A stretch of DNA of 64,000 nt from an uncultured Verrucomicrobiales bacterium. GTDB taxonomy: Bacteria > Verrucomicrobiota > Verrucomicrobiia > Verrucomicrobiales > DEV007. Location of the stretch: assembly GCA_937891465.1 (NCBI GenBank), contig CALAHF010000019.1, positions 55,683-119,682 on the forward strand. Reading direction: 5' to 3'. Under the pieces are notes generated by a model, which saw only the letters and a list, made by a program, of their open reading frames with translations, was not told the origin of the DNA and did no database searches. This document shows positions 16,525 through 25,076 of this stretch, piece after piece (within the stretch, counting starts at the first letter, position 1; the number at the start of each line of letters is the position of its first letter). Made by a program: the position numbers and the translations under genes.

Positions 16525-17262
16525 TTACTCGCTGGCAGCTTCAGGCGTAGCCGCCTTCTTGATCAACTCTTGATCCGCTTCCGAGAGCTTGGTGACGTCA
16601 TATTCAAACTTCCGGCCATTTGGAAATTTAAAGTGGCCCGTTGTCCCAACAACTTCGACCAGGGCAGCTTCAATTGCTTTCCCTTCGGAATTCGTCCAAC
16701 TGCGATTCGCAATCAGGTCAGCTTTCCGCGGAGCCAGGCCAGTGCTGCTTGCACCCAAATCCATTGGAGCCGTCGCGTCTTTCAACGCAGATTTAATAGC
16801 TTTTTCAGTCTCATCTGCCATTGGATGACCGACATAAATCAGTTTTCCAGACACATCAAAAACTGCAGTGCGGGGAATCCCGTTTCCGAGCCTTGGCCCG
16901 GAAATACTTTTTGTCACGGTGTATCCAATTTTATTCTTATCGACGAGTTTCTTAATATCTTCTTCCGAACTCCCCTGAACTTCAGGAGCTACAACGACGA
17001 GACCTTTTTTACTCAACTTCTTTTCCATCTGAACCAGATGGGGCATTGCTGCTAAGCAAGGGCCTCACCGGGTTCCCCAATATTCGATCGTAACGACCTT
17101 TCCTTCCAGCTTCGAAAGATCGACTTCCGCACCTGAAATATGATTGCCGAGTTTGAACTCGGACAAGTTGTGATCAGGAACTGAATCCTGACCAACCGCC
17201 GTGATTCCACCAAACGCGAGGCAAAATGCGGCACCTGGTCCAAACAGAATTTTTTTCTTCAT
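16525..17262 (-). CDS. Predicted selenoprotein: exported TlpA/thioredoxin-like protein with UGPC active site and SHD1-like domain
   Basis: 245 aa if the TGA at 17065-17067 is Sec66. The start is the ATG at 17262, 7 nt after an AGGA; an in-frame GTG lies two codons upstream. There is a signal peptide up to about residue 24. The thioredoxin fold is unmistakable: VVTIEYWGTR-U-GPC-LAAMPHL, where WCGPC is expected, then LVVVAPEVQG, the cis-Pro loop GNGIPRTAVFD, and KLIYVGHP. Residues about 175-240 (NRSWTNSEGKAIEAALVEV, PNGRKFEYDVTKLSEADQEL) resemble the SHD1 domain common in PVC bacteria. A perfect 7-bp hairpin follows the TGA at SECIS distance. Without readthrough the gene would give a 65-aa stub and a tail lacking the redox centre. 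It likely acts as a periplasmic thiol/selenol oxidoreductase. Confidence 0.88.
17025..17041 (-). promoter_or_regulatory. Candidate bacterial SECIS hairpin of the thioredoxin-like selenoprotein
   Basis: Twenty-three nt after the in-frame TGA lies CCAUCUG-GUU-CAGAUGG, a perfect 7-bp stem whose 3-nt loop begins with G. The loop begins 30 nt after the UGA. Stem, loop length, G position and distance all fit the bacterial SECIS consensus. Confidence 0.8.
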
Positions 17263-17430
17263 CTCCACATCCTAAATCGGCAAAACCTTACTGTCCATTA
17301 TAGAAAGACGTCCTCCATTCGGATTCCTCATTTCCACTACCAGAGAGAAAGGCGGCCCATCCAGTACCACATTTTCACGGATTGGAATTCATCGAAAATT
17401 CACTCATACTCCTCTTTGAAGGCATTTTTT

Positions 17431-19863
17431 ATGAAGCGAACCTATTTCTTCCTTTTCCCAATATGGGCAGTGAGCTCCATGATGGACAGCTCAGCTCAGG
17501 AGAACACAGCGTTTCAAAAAAAGCTCGAGCCCTTTCTCGAACAGCACTGTTACGAATGTCACGACGATGTCGTCGCCAAAGGTGGGCTGGATCTATTCGA
17601 ACTGGGCCACGACCTGGCGGATCCAGCGACATTTACCAAATGGGCCCGAATCTATGATCGCGTTGCTTCCGGCGAAATGCCGCCCCGCAAAGTAAAAGAG
17701 CGCCCCACTGCAGGCCAGCTTTCCGGATTTCGGAGCTCCCTCGCGCAACCGCTGGCAAATGCTCATACATCAGAAAAAGGAACCGTCTTACGCCGATTGA
17801 ACCGGGCCGAATACGAAAACACACTCAACGATATCTTCGGCACCAACCTGCGACTCGCTGACGACTTACCGGAAGACGCAAAATCTCACGAATTCGACAA
17901 CGTGGGCGAAGCGCTCAGTATTTCGATGGTGCAAATGCAGCGCTATCTTGATGCCATCAATAAGGTGCTCGATACTGCCATTCAGAAAACTATCACCAAA
18001 CCGGAGAGCAAAATCATCGAAGCAAGTTACGGAACTTCAAAAGGACTCGAAAAATTCATCGGCGACAAATGGCTGCGACGTCCGGACGGAGCCATCGTCT
18101 TTTTCCAAAAACTTGGTTACCCAACCGGCATGCTGCGAGAAGCGAATTTCAGAACTGCCGGTCGATACAAGATCCGCGTGACAGGTTACGCTTTCCAATC
18201 CGAAGAGCCTGTTACGTTTTCCATTGGCGGAACGACCTTTGCCCGTGCTGCTGAACGGCCGACCTGGGGCTATTTTGAATTCCCTCCTAACATCCCGACC
18301 ACAATTGAAATCGAACAATGGGTCGAATCCAATTACATGGTGCAAATTGAAGCGATGAAAATCGCTGACAACAATTACGAGATTAAAAACAAAGGAGTCG
18401 CCAATTACAAAGGCCCCGGTCTCGCGATCCTCAGCGTCGAAGTGGAAGGCCCCATCGTCGATGAATTCCCCACCCGTGGCCACAAACTCATCTTCGGAGA
18501 AACGCCGCGAACCGAAATCATGCCGAGCAATCCGACAACCCGGGAAAAATCCTGGTATGTGCCCAAATGGAAACTCAGTTTTGAAGACCCGACCGCATCA
18601 GCAAAAAAAGTTTACCTTCGCGTTGCCGAAAAAGCGTTTCGTCGCCCCGTTACCGATTCCGACATCACTGCCTATCTGAAATTGTTCGAAGCTGAATTCG
18701 CCGCTGAACCTGATTTCGAAGCAGCCCTTCTCACCGGCTTGAAGGCCATTTTTTGTTCACCAGATTTTCTTTTTCTTCGAGAGAAACCTGGGCCACTCAA
18801 CGATCACGCTCTCGCAACGAGACTCTCGTATTTTCTGAACAGAACATCGCCCGACGGTGAACTGCTCGCTACCGCAAACTCGGGGAAGCTGTCCAATGAC
18901 TCGGCAGAAATTCTCCGCCAGATGAATCGTTTATTGAAAAATGATAAGAGCAAAAATTTCGTCCACGATTTCACAAACGCCTGGCTGGACCTCCGCGACA
19001 TCGACTTCACAGCGCCCGACCGCGATTTGTTTCCCGAGTTCGATTCGTTTTTACAAGACTCCATGATTTCCGAAACTCGCACTTTTTTCCGCGAACTGAT
19101 TTCTAAAAACCTCCCCGTCAAAAACGCAATTCGCTCCGACTTCGCGATGCTCAACAACCGCCTCGCTGATCATTACGGGATCAGCGGCGTGACCAGCCCG
19201 ACCGTTCAACGAATCAATCTTCCTGCCGATAGCCCACGAGGTGGATTCCTCAGTCAGGGTAGCATTTTAAAAGTCTCCGCCAATGGCACCAACACATCGC
19301 CCGTGCTTCGTGGCGCGTGGGTGATGGAACGAATTCTCGGCAAAACTCCACCTCCACCCCCTCCCGGAATCCTCGGTGTCGAGCCCGATATTCGTGGTGC
19401 CGAAACCCTTCGTCAGCTTCTCAAAAAACATCGCGACGCTGAAAACTGCAACGCCTGTCACGCCATGATTGATCCACCGGGCTTTGCCCTCGAAAGTTTC
19501 AATCCGATCGGAGGCTGGAGGGATCAATACCGTACCTTGGGTGATGGTGAAAAAGTCGACATCGTCATCCTGGGACGCAGAGTGCAATACAAACTTGGCT
19601 CGCCAGTCGATGCTGCCGGCCAACTCGCCGACGAGCGCGCCTTCGCCGGCTTCAATGAGTTCCGCGACCTACTTGCCGAAGACGAAGATGTCATCGCAAA
19701 AACCCTGGCGACGAAGTTCCTCACCTTCGCCACGGGCCGCGAAATGGGATTCTCAGATCGCCCCGAAATCAACACGATCGTCAAACAATCCCGCGAAAAA
19801 GGTCACGGCTTTCGCGATTTGTTAGGACTCGTCGTCACCAGTGATATTTTTCGGAAGAAGTGA
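17431..19863 (+). CDS. Exported DUF1587/DUF1592/DUF1588/DUF1585 cytochrome-like protein
   Basis: 810 aa. I chose ATG 17431 (GAAGG 8 nt upstream) over a TTG five codons earlier; it gives a signal peptide (KRTYFFLFPIWAVSSMMDSSAQ). A CYECH haem-c motif sits near the N-terminus, followed by GEMPPRK, the usual mark of planctomycete cytochrome domains. DUF1587 is next (LRRLNRAEYENTLNDIFG), then DUF1592 in the middle (LATRLSYFLNRTSPDGEL), DUF1588 with a second CxxCH (NCNACHAMIDPPGFALE followed by a GGWR turn), and DUF1585 at the end (FLTFATGREM, LVTSDIFRKK). These proteins occur beside DUF1552 proteins, and the DUF1552 gene at 22120 is the likely partner. The biochemical role is unknown. Confidence 0.9.
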   Translation: MKRTYFFLFPIWAVSSMMDSSAQENTAFQKKLEPFLEQHCYECHDDVVAKGGLDLFELGHDLADPATFTKWARIYDRVASGEMPPRKVKERPTAGQLSGFRSSLAQPLANAHTSEKGTVLRRLNRAEYENTLNDIFGTNLRLADDLPEDAKSHEFDNVGEALSISMVQMQRYLDAINKVLDTAIQKTITKPESKIIEASYGTSKGLEKFIGDKWLRRPDGAIVFFQKLGYPTGMLREANFRTAGRYKIRVTGYAFQSEEPVTFSIGGTTFARAAERPTWGYFEFPPNIPTTIEIEQWVESNYMVQIEAMKIADNNYEIKNKGVANYKGPGLAILSVEVEGPIVDEFPTRGHKLIFGETPRTEIMPSNPTTREKSWYVPKWKLSFEDPTASAKKVYLRVAEKAFRRPVTDSDITAYLKLFEAEFAAEPDFEAALLTGLKAIFCSPDFLFLREKPGPLNDHALATRLSYFLNRTSPDGELLATANSGKLSNDSAEILRQMNRLLKNDKSKNFVHDFTNAWLDLRDIDFTAPDRDLFPEFDSFLQDSMISETRTFFRELISKNLPVKNAIRSDFAMLNNRLADHYGISGVTSPTVQRINLPADSPRGGFLSQGSILKVSANGTNTSPVLRGAWVMERILGKTPPPPPPGILGVEPDIRGAETLRQLLKKHRDAENCNACHAMIDPPGFALESFNPIGGWRDQYRTLGDGEKVDIVILGRRVQYKLGSPVDAAGQLADERAFAGFNEFRDLLAEDEDVIAKTLATKFLTFATGREMGFSDRPEINTIVKQSREKGHGFRDLLGLVVTSDIFRKK

Positions 19864-19864
19864 T

Positions 19865-19942
19865 CAAGGAGCGGCGTCTTTCCAAACGCCGACGAAGAAT
19901 GCAGCCGAGGTTGTCGGGCGCTTGGAAAGACGGCCCTCCTTG
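19865..19942. repeat. Palindromic element (stem-loop family 2), complete copy
   Basis: The left arm CAAGGAGCGGCGTCTTTCCA (19865-19893 in full) pairs with the right arm 19913-19942 over about 29 nt with few mismatches, around a 19-nt loop. A half copy of the same sequence occurs at 38257-38295. It directly follows the DUF1592 gene and may also act as a terminator. Confidence 0.75.
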
Positions 19943-20044
19943 GCACTCGAAGAACCAACAGCAATATATGACCGGCGATACCGCCTGTCAGGACCCCACC
20001 AATTCGCGACAACGCTTTTGTTGAAGTTCAACGAGTAACCCTCA

Positions 20045-20092
20045 CGCGATTTGGTAGGGTTGGTTCATCGAATCAATAAGGTCTGTTCGTTG
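20045..20092. repeat. Dispersed 50-bp repeat, copy 4
   Basis: TTGGTAGGGTTGGTTCATCG followed by AATCAATAAGGTCTGTTCG. It overlaps the last codons and the stop of the alpha-2-macroglobulin remnant. Confidence 0.8.
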
Positions 20093-21759
20093 GAACTTCC
20101 CACCATCTTCGGCGCATACATCGCTTCGGATTTTGCGGGTAGCGCGTGAAATTTTCCGGGGATCTCTGCCCGAGTCTGGTATCGGGTAATGTGCTCGCCC
20201 TGCGGCATCCACCGCACGAAGTGGGCGCCCCGTTCGTCCCGGAACTCTCGATACGTCGACATCTCCCCGGCTCCGCCGTAATGATATCCGCTCGTAAATT
20301 CCACGGGCTCAAACCCAGCTGCTTTTGGATCTTCGATCACCAAGTATTCAGCGGCGTTTCAAGTTTCGCTTTGGTATCCCAGTGATTTGGACGCGGCTCT
20401 AATTTTGTCTTCCATTTCGTTGCAGGACGCTTTTCGAGATACGAGTCTCCTCGTTCCATCATCCGACCAGCCAGACCGTTCATGTCAAAATAGTCGCGAT
20501 CCAATTTGTCGGGATCGGACTTCAAATACGATTTCGTTTCACGGATCAATTTTTTCAGATCGATCTTTTGCGCCGTAAAATTCACAGTCTTGGCATTTCG
20601 AAATGTCACCGAAACAGTCGCAGGATCACCCGCTGGCTGGAGCTTTCCAGGCTCAAAACCGATCCAGTTCCCAAGAATTTGATTGCGTCAATCAAGATGC
20701 CTTTCTTTTGATCGTTTCTGCGTTTCGGCATCCGCCTTCACTTTGAAGCATCGCCGCCGCCTTCGAATACTGCCCGCGATTTTCGTAAATCCCGACGATC
20801 TTCGTCCGCGCCCGCATTTTCCAGGTCCTGACGGATTCTTCGATTCCTTTGTAAAGTTCGAGAAAGCGGTGACCAGCAGGCAAACGGACACCGGAAGCTC
20901 CGGTAGCGAGTTGGGCCACCGTTTCTTCATCCGCCAACAAATGCCACGCGTAGAGTGGTTTTTTTATTGCACGGTCAGGGGCAAACCGCTCTCCAGTTGT
21001 TATCACCGAAAACTGCCGCTCCAGAAATTCGGCATGCTTAAAATCCACTTCACTCCGGAGTTTCGGAGTCGCTGTGGCTGCTTTTTCAAGTAACCAACGC
21101 CAGCGTTCTCCATTGGTTGTTGCGACAGCGTAACTCTCAGGAATTTCGTGAAACAGCGGGTTTCCATCCCCATCAACCGCAGCAGCCGCGGCGACAAAAT
21201 CACCCCAGTGAAGATGTTGAATTTCCTCAACGGGTGGATTTTCGTAATCGGTCAGGCTGTGCAATTTCCACGGCTCCATCGCCCGATTTGAAACGCGCTC
21301 AGCAAAAGCCAGCCAATAGGCTCCCGCTTCCTTGGCCTCAGCTGGCGTTGCCTTTTCAGCAAAAGGAATCGCTTTTTCATACCAACGGAGCCATTCGAAT
21401 CGGTTCGTGGGATTTTCTTCATCCGCTTTGCGAAATCTGGCAGAAATAAATTCAGCCCGCGAAACCGCTGTCGGAATGATCTGCCAATTTTCCGGATGCT
21501 TTGTGAGAATTCCCCGGAGCGTTTCGATATCGAATTCATTCGAACTCAATCGGCCTGCGCATTCTTTCGCTGCTTTCAGGTTTTCCAAAACGCCTGCGGT
21601 TTCATCGGACTCTGACTCCAACAACTCCAGATAGATCACCAACGCGTCTTTAAAATTCCCGTCCTTTTGAAGCTGCTTCGCTTTCGCCTGCTCGTCCTGC
21701 GCCATCAACAACTGACATGAACAAAGCAAGATGATGAAAAGATGGGGAAGGGTTTTCAT
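20065..21759 (-). pseudogene. Alpha-2-macroglobulin family protein, remnant with large internal deletion and frameshift
   Basis: Three minus-strand pieces belong to one former gene. 20692-21759 encodes a signal peptide and ~335 residues of the helical N-terminal part of large PVC alpha-2-macroglobulins. The reading then continues in another frame as NWIGFEPGKLQPAGDPATVS and VTFRNAKTVNFTAQKIDLKKL down to KLETPL near 20350. There the sequence jumps to EYLVIEDPKAAGFEPVE, which is the extreme C-terminal segment of the family, again in another frame, ending in AEIPGKFHALPAKSEAMYAP. The whole middle (macroglobulin domains, bait and thioester regions, probably over 1000 residues) is missing. The final codons EQTLLIR and the stop come from a dispersed repeat. 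I infer a dead gene. Confidence 0.75.
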
Positions 21760-22119
21760 AAATCAAAACGAGATCGTAACAGAAACGGACAACGAATTCG
21801 ATACGTTAGACCGTTCTCTATTCTTTCGAAGTGAATGACGTGTTTTGTGACAAGCAGGATTTTTCGCGATGAATCTTGAGAACAAATTGATAGCCGCAAA
21901 AAGGCTCAAAAGACGCAAAAAATAGCGTGTCGAAGTTGGAGCATCGGCTTCGGCCCGTGGCTCCGCAGAACTTTTTGCAAGTTCGGCTACGTTTCGGATT
22001 CTACGAACCAATAGGGTGCATTCGATGAACGGATACTGTTGCTTCGTGAGAATGTTTCGTCTCTTCGCGTATCAATTTATTTCGTGGAATTTGCGAATTT
22101 GCGGTATGATTTTCTTGTC
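21760..22119. other. Intergenic region between A2M remnant and DUF1552 gene
   Basis: About 360 bp of divergent spacer. A copy of the dispersed repeat lies at 22001-22050. A GC-rich stretch at 21935-21995 has weak self-complementarity. I see no further gene and no clear promoter. Confidence 0.5.
22001..22050. repeat. Dispersed 50-bp repeat, copy 5
   Basis: CGAACCAATAGGGTGCATTCG, then ATGAACGGATACTGTTGCTT and CGTGAG. The second half is degenerate. It lies upstream of the DUF1552 gene. Confidence 0.75.
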
Positions 22120-23430
22120 ATGAATGCTCCCCACATTGCTTCAAAAAACGCCCTCGACCGACGTCACTTTTTGCGGGGTGCGGGAGCTTCGATGCTTTCG
22201 CTTCCATTTCTCGACGCAATGATTCCCGCGTTTGCACAAGGGGCCGCGACTGATGAATCGCCGAGACGATTTGTCGCGATGTGCGCAACGCTGGGATTTC
22301 ACACGCCGTTTTTGTTTCCCCAACAAACGGGACGCGATTATGAAATGACACCCTATTTGGCGAAGCTGAAAGATCACCGGGACAACCTGACTGTTCTGTC
22401 AGGGCTTTCGCATCCGTCTCAACAGGGAAACAATGGCCATGCCTCGGAAATGACGTGGCTGACTTCTGCGCAGCGTCCTGGTTTGGCAGGTTTTAAAAAT
22501 TTGATATCGTTGGATCAAGTCATCGCGGACAAAGTGGGCATCGAAACGCGTTATCCATTTCTAGCGCTGGGAACAAGCAGTCGTTCGATGTCGTGGACTT
22601 CGACAGGCGTTGAAATTCCGGCTGAAAGTTCACCGGCTAAACTTTTCAAAGCGCTGTTTGTTGATGGAACGGAAGCAGAGATCGCCCAGGAGATGCGCGA
22701 TTTAAAACGCGGTCGCAGCATTCTCGATACGGTTTTGGGAGAAGCGAAAAAACTCGAAACGGAGCTAGGTCATCGCGATAAAGAAAAACTCGAAGAGTAT
22801 CTAACGTCAGTTCGTGATTTGGAAGTTCGGCTTCAGCAAAGCGAAGGTTGGGCGGTGAAACCGAAGCCGCAGGTTGATGCCGAAGTGCCTCGCGATGTGC
22901 AGGATCGGAACGATGCGATCGCGAAGCAGCGAGTCATGAACGATCTGATTCTGCTGGCTTTTCAAAATGATTCGACCCGTGCGGTGACGTTTCAGCTCGG
23001 CGGGATGAATGCGGTTCCGTCGAATATTCCCGGCGTGCAAACGGATTGGCACAATCTTTCTCACCACGGAAAAGATCCCAAGAAAATCGATGAACTTAAA
23101 ATCATCGAAGAAGCTGAGTTTGATGTGCTCAACGAATTTTTGACGAAGCTGAGCGGGATTCAGGAAAACGGAAAGTCGCTGCTCGACCATACGGCCGTGC
23201 TTTACGGATCAAACCTTGGCAACGCCAGCTCGCACAGTCCCAAAAACGTGCCGTTGGTTCTCGCAGGCGGTGGTTTCAAACACGGGCAGCATCTCAATTC
23301 GACAATCGATGAGAAAACAGAAACGCCGCTTTCGAATTTGTTCGTGACGCTAGCGCAGCGAATGGGTGTGGAAACCGATGCATTCGGCAGTAGCTCAAGC
23401 GCGGGGATCCCAGGATTGGAGCTGGCGTAA
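22120..23430 (+). CDS. Tat-exported DUF1552 protein
   Basis: 436 aa starting at ATG 22120; an upstream in-frame ATG at 22039 lies in the repeat region and gives an atypical N-terminus. The twin-arginine signal reads DRRHFLRGAGASMLSLPFLD. The body has the DUF1552 hallmarks: RFVAMCATLGFHTPFLFP, NLTVLSGLSHP, GHASEMTWLT, SLDQVIAD, SMSWTSTGVEIP and VLYGSNLGNASSHSPKNVPL. These proteins accompany DUF1592 cytochrome-like proteins; here the pair is split by the A2M remnant. The stop overlaps the ATG of the next gene (TAATG). The enzymatic role is not established. Confidence 0.9.
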   Translation: MNAPHIASKNALDRRHFLRGAGASMLSLPFLDAMIPAFAQGAATDESPRRFVAMCATLGFHTPFLFPQQTGRDYEMTPYLAKLKDHRDNLTVLSGLSHPSQQGNNGHASEMTWLTSAQRPGLAGFKNLISLDQVIADKVGIETRYPFLALGTSSRSMSWTSTGVEIPAESSPAKLFKALFVDGTEAEIAQEMRDLKRGRSILDTVLGEAKKLETELGHRDKEKLEEYLTSVRDLEVRLQQSEGWAVKPKPQVDAEVPRDVQDRNDAIAKQRVMNDLILLAFQNDSTRAVTFQLGGMNAVPSNIPGVQTDWHNLSHHGKDPKKIDELKIIEEAEFDVLNEFLTKLSGIQENGKSLLDHTAVLYGSNLGNASSHSPKNVPLVLAGGGFKHGQHLNSTIDEKTETPLSNLFVTLAQRMGVETDAFGSSSSAGIPGLELA

Positions 23431-23864
23431 TGCGGCGGGTGAAAATCACCCCGGTTCTGTGTGTGATGGCGGCGCTCGTTGCGATTGCCTTGTGGCCGTT
23501 GAGTTATGATCTGGTGAGAGTTGCTACGGTTTCGCTCGGGAAATACCGGATTGTCGCGACAAGTTTCAATGGAAATCTAAATCTGTCTTCCCGTATCAGC
23601 CCAAAGCATTCCTCTAACGATCAGTTCAACATCCGATTTTCGAGCAATGGCATAAATCTCGTGGAGGCCGGTTCCGATTCCGCAAAAGTTTATATCATTC
23701 AAGGCACACCCTCCAAGATCCGACGCCCATTTGGTAAACCTCATTTTCAAATTTTTGAGGCGCACGTATTAAGCCGATTCACCTTCCAAACGCCCCACTG
23801 GATCGTCGCGTTCATTTTTTTTGATTGGAACACTCTGGCAAATTTTCGGAAAACGCCCCGATGA
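23430..23864 (+). CDS. Hypothetical membrane-anchored protein
   Basis: 144 aa, no family recognised. One N-terminal membrane segment (VLCVMAALVAIALWPLSY) is followed by a soluble ~85-residue part and a hydrophobic aromatic stretch near the end (HWIVAFIFFDWNTLANFRK). It starts in the TAATG overlap with the DUF1552 gene, which argues that it is translated. Confidence 0.6.
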   Translation: MRRVKITPVLCVMAALVAIALWPLSYDLVRVATVSLGKYRIVATSFNGNLNLSSRISPKHSSNDQFNIRFSSNGINLVEAGSDSAKVYIIQGTPSKIRRPFGKPHFQIFEAHVLSRFTFQTPHWIVAFIFFDWNTLANFRKTPR

Positions 23865-23914
23865 CGCCGTTGAGTCTGACTGACAGCTGGAATTTTTGCT
23901 GATACGATTTCGGC

Positions 23915-24751
23915 ATGAAATGTTGGAAAAAATTCTCCGTTTGGTCAGCAATGATGGTTCTCCTTTTAATCGGAAACTCGTCGCTTCCCACTTTGCGCGC
24001 TCAAAAAGCTCCTGAACCCACAAAACTCCGGATTCTTTGCTACAATATTCACTGGGCGCTGGGAATGGATGGGAAATATGATGTCGAGCGCATCGCGGAC
24101 GTGATCAACAAAGCGAAACCGGATCTGGTGGCGCTGCAGGAAGTCGATGTTGGAGTTGAACGCTCGGGTCGAGTTCACGAGGCGCAGCGGCTTTCTGAGC
24201 TCACAGGAATGGACGTGCGAATGGGACCAACGCAGCATTATCAGGGCGGACTTTTTGGAAACGCGGTGCTTTCGCGACTTCCGATTAAAGACGTCGAGAT
24301 TCATCCCCTGCCTTACACTGAAGAAACCGAGGAACTGCAGACTTACCCGCGTGGGTGTGTCGTGGTAACGGTCGAAGCGCCGAATGGAAAACCGCTTCGA
24401 TTTGTCAGCACTCATTTTCAGCACAACTTGCCGGAAGATCGCGTTGCTCAAGCTCATGCGATCAACAAACTACTCGCGGCGGACGACTCAGGAATTCCAA
24501 CCATTTTGGCGGGCGATATGAATGCCAAGCCTAACGAAGAGCCGATTCAGGTGCTTCTCAAACGCTGGACGAACGTTATCAACGATCCGCCAGCACCGAC
24601 CGTCCCGGTGAAAGATCCAAAATACCGGATTGATTATATTTTTCATCGCTCCAGCGATTCTTTCAAAATTAACGAAACCTACGTGATCGACGAGAAAATT
24701 GCATCCGATCACCTGCCCGTCTTCGCTGAATTGGAGTGGATGTCGAATTAA
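23915..24751 (+). CDS. Exported endonuclease/exonuclease/phosphatase family protein
   Basis: 278 aa with an N-terminal signal segment (MMVLLLIGNSSLPTLRAQ). It carries the full set of EEP motifs: RILCYNIHWALG with Asn, DLVALQEVD with the metal Glu, GNAVLSRLP, VSTHFQHN with the His, LAGDMNAKPNEEP with Asp-Asn, RIDYIFHR and SDHLPVFAEL with the catalytic His. Relatives cleave phosphoesters in DNA, inositol phosphates or sphingomyelin; with a signal peptide an extracytoplasmic phosphodiesterase is likely. The substrate is unknown. Confidence 0.88.
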   Translation: MKCWKKFSVWSAMMVLLLIGNSSLPTLRAQKAPEPTKLRILCYNIHWALGMDGKYDVERIADVINKAKPDLVALQEVDVGVERSGRVHEAQRLSELTGMDVRMGPTQHYQGGLFGNAVLSRLPIKDVEIHPLPYTEETEELQTYPRGCVVVTVEAPNGKPLRFVSTHFQHNLPEDRVAQAHAINKLLAADDSGIPTILAGDMNAKPNEEPIQVLLKRWTNVINDPPAPTVPVKDPKYRIDYIFHRSSDSFKINETYVIDEKIASDHLPVFAELEWMSN

Positions 24752-25076
24752 CAGGCATACGGTTCCCGAAACCAAGCCCAAGTGCATTTTCATCATGGAA
24801 AATGTCATGATTGACTTCAAAACCGCGTGATTCTTTAATTTCCCGGCAATTTCTCGTCAAAAATCAAGCAGCTCGTTAAAAACCGGCCCTGTACGGCATG
24901 AAAACTGCTGCCAAATACAATACTTCAACCCTTGGTTCGAATTCGAAAAATTCGGACGAGTCCGGTGTGCTTTGCGCTCCGGATTCGCCGTGCGTCGCGC
25001 CTTCGCACTTTTTCGAAGACGGGATTCAGGGATTGGATGTCAACTAACTCAAAAACAACCCACTGAAAAAATCCCC
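24752..25076. other. Intergenic region upstream of the first ammonium transporter
   Basis: About 325 bp. It holds a candidate -24/-12 element at 24894-24910 and a copy of the GGGATTCAGG-type repeat at about 25020-25040. Nothing else was recognised. Confidence 0.5.
24894..24910 (+). promoter_or_regulatory. Candidate sigma-54 (-24/-12) promoter of amt1
   Basis: CGGCATGAAAACTGCTG has GG (24895-24896) and GC (24907-24908) separated by exactly 10 nt, with GGCA and TGCT preserved. It is weaker than the element before amt2 but lies about 170 bp upstream of the start codon of a nitrogen gene. Confidence 0.45.

Noticed and set aside
24930..24950. T-arm-like GGTTCGAATTC as part of a tRNA
   Set aside because: No acceptor or anticodon stem can be built around it.
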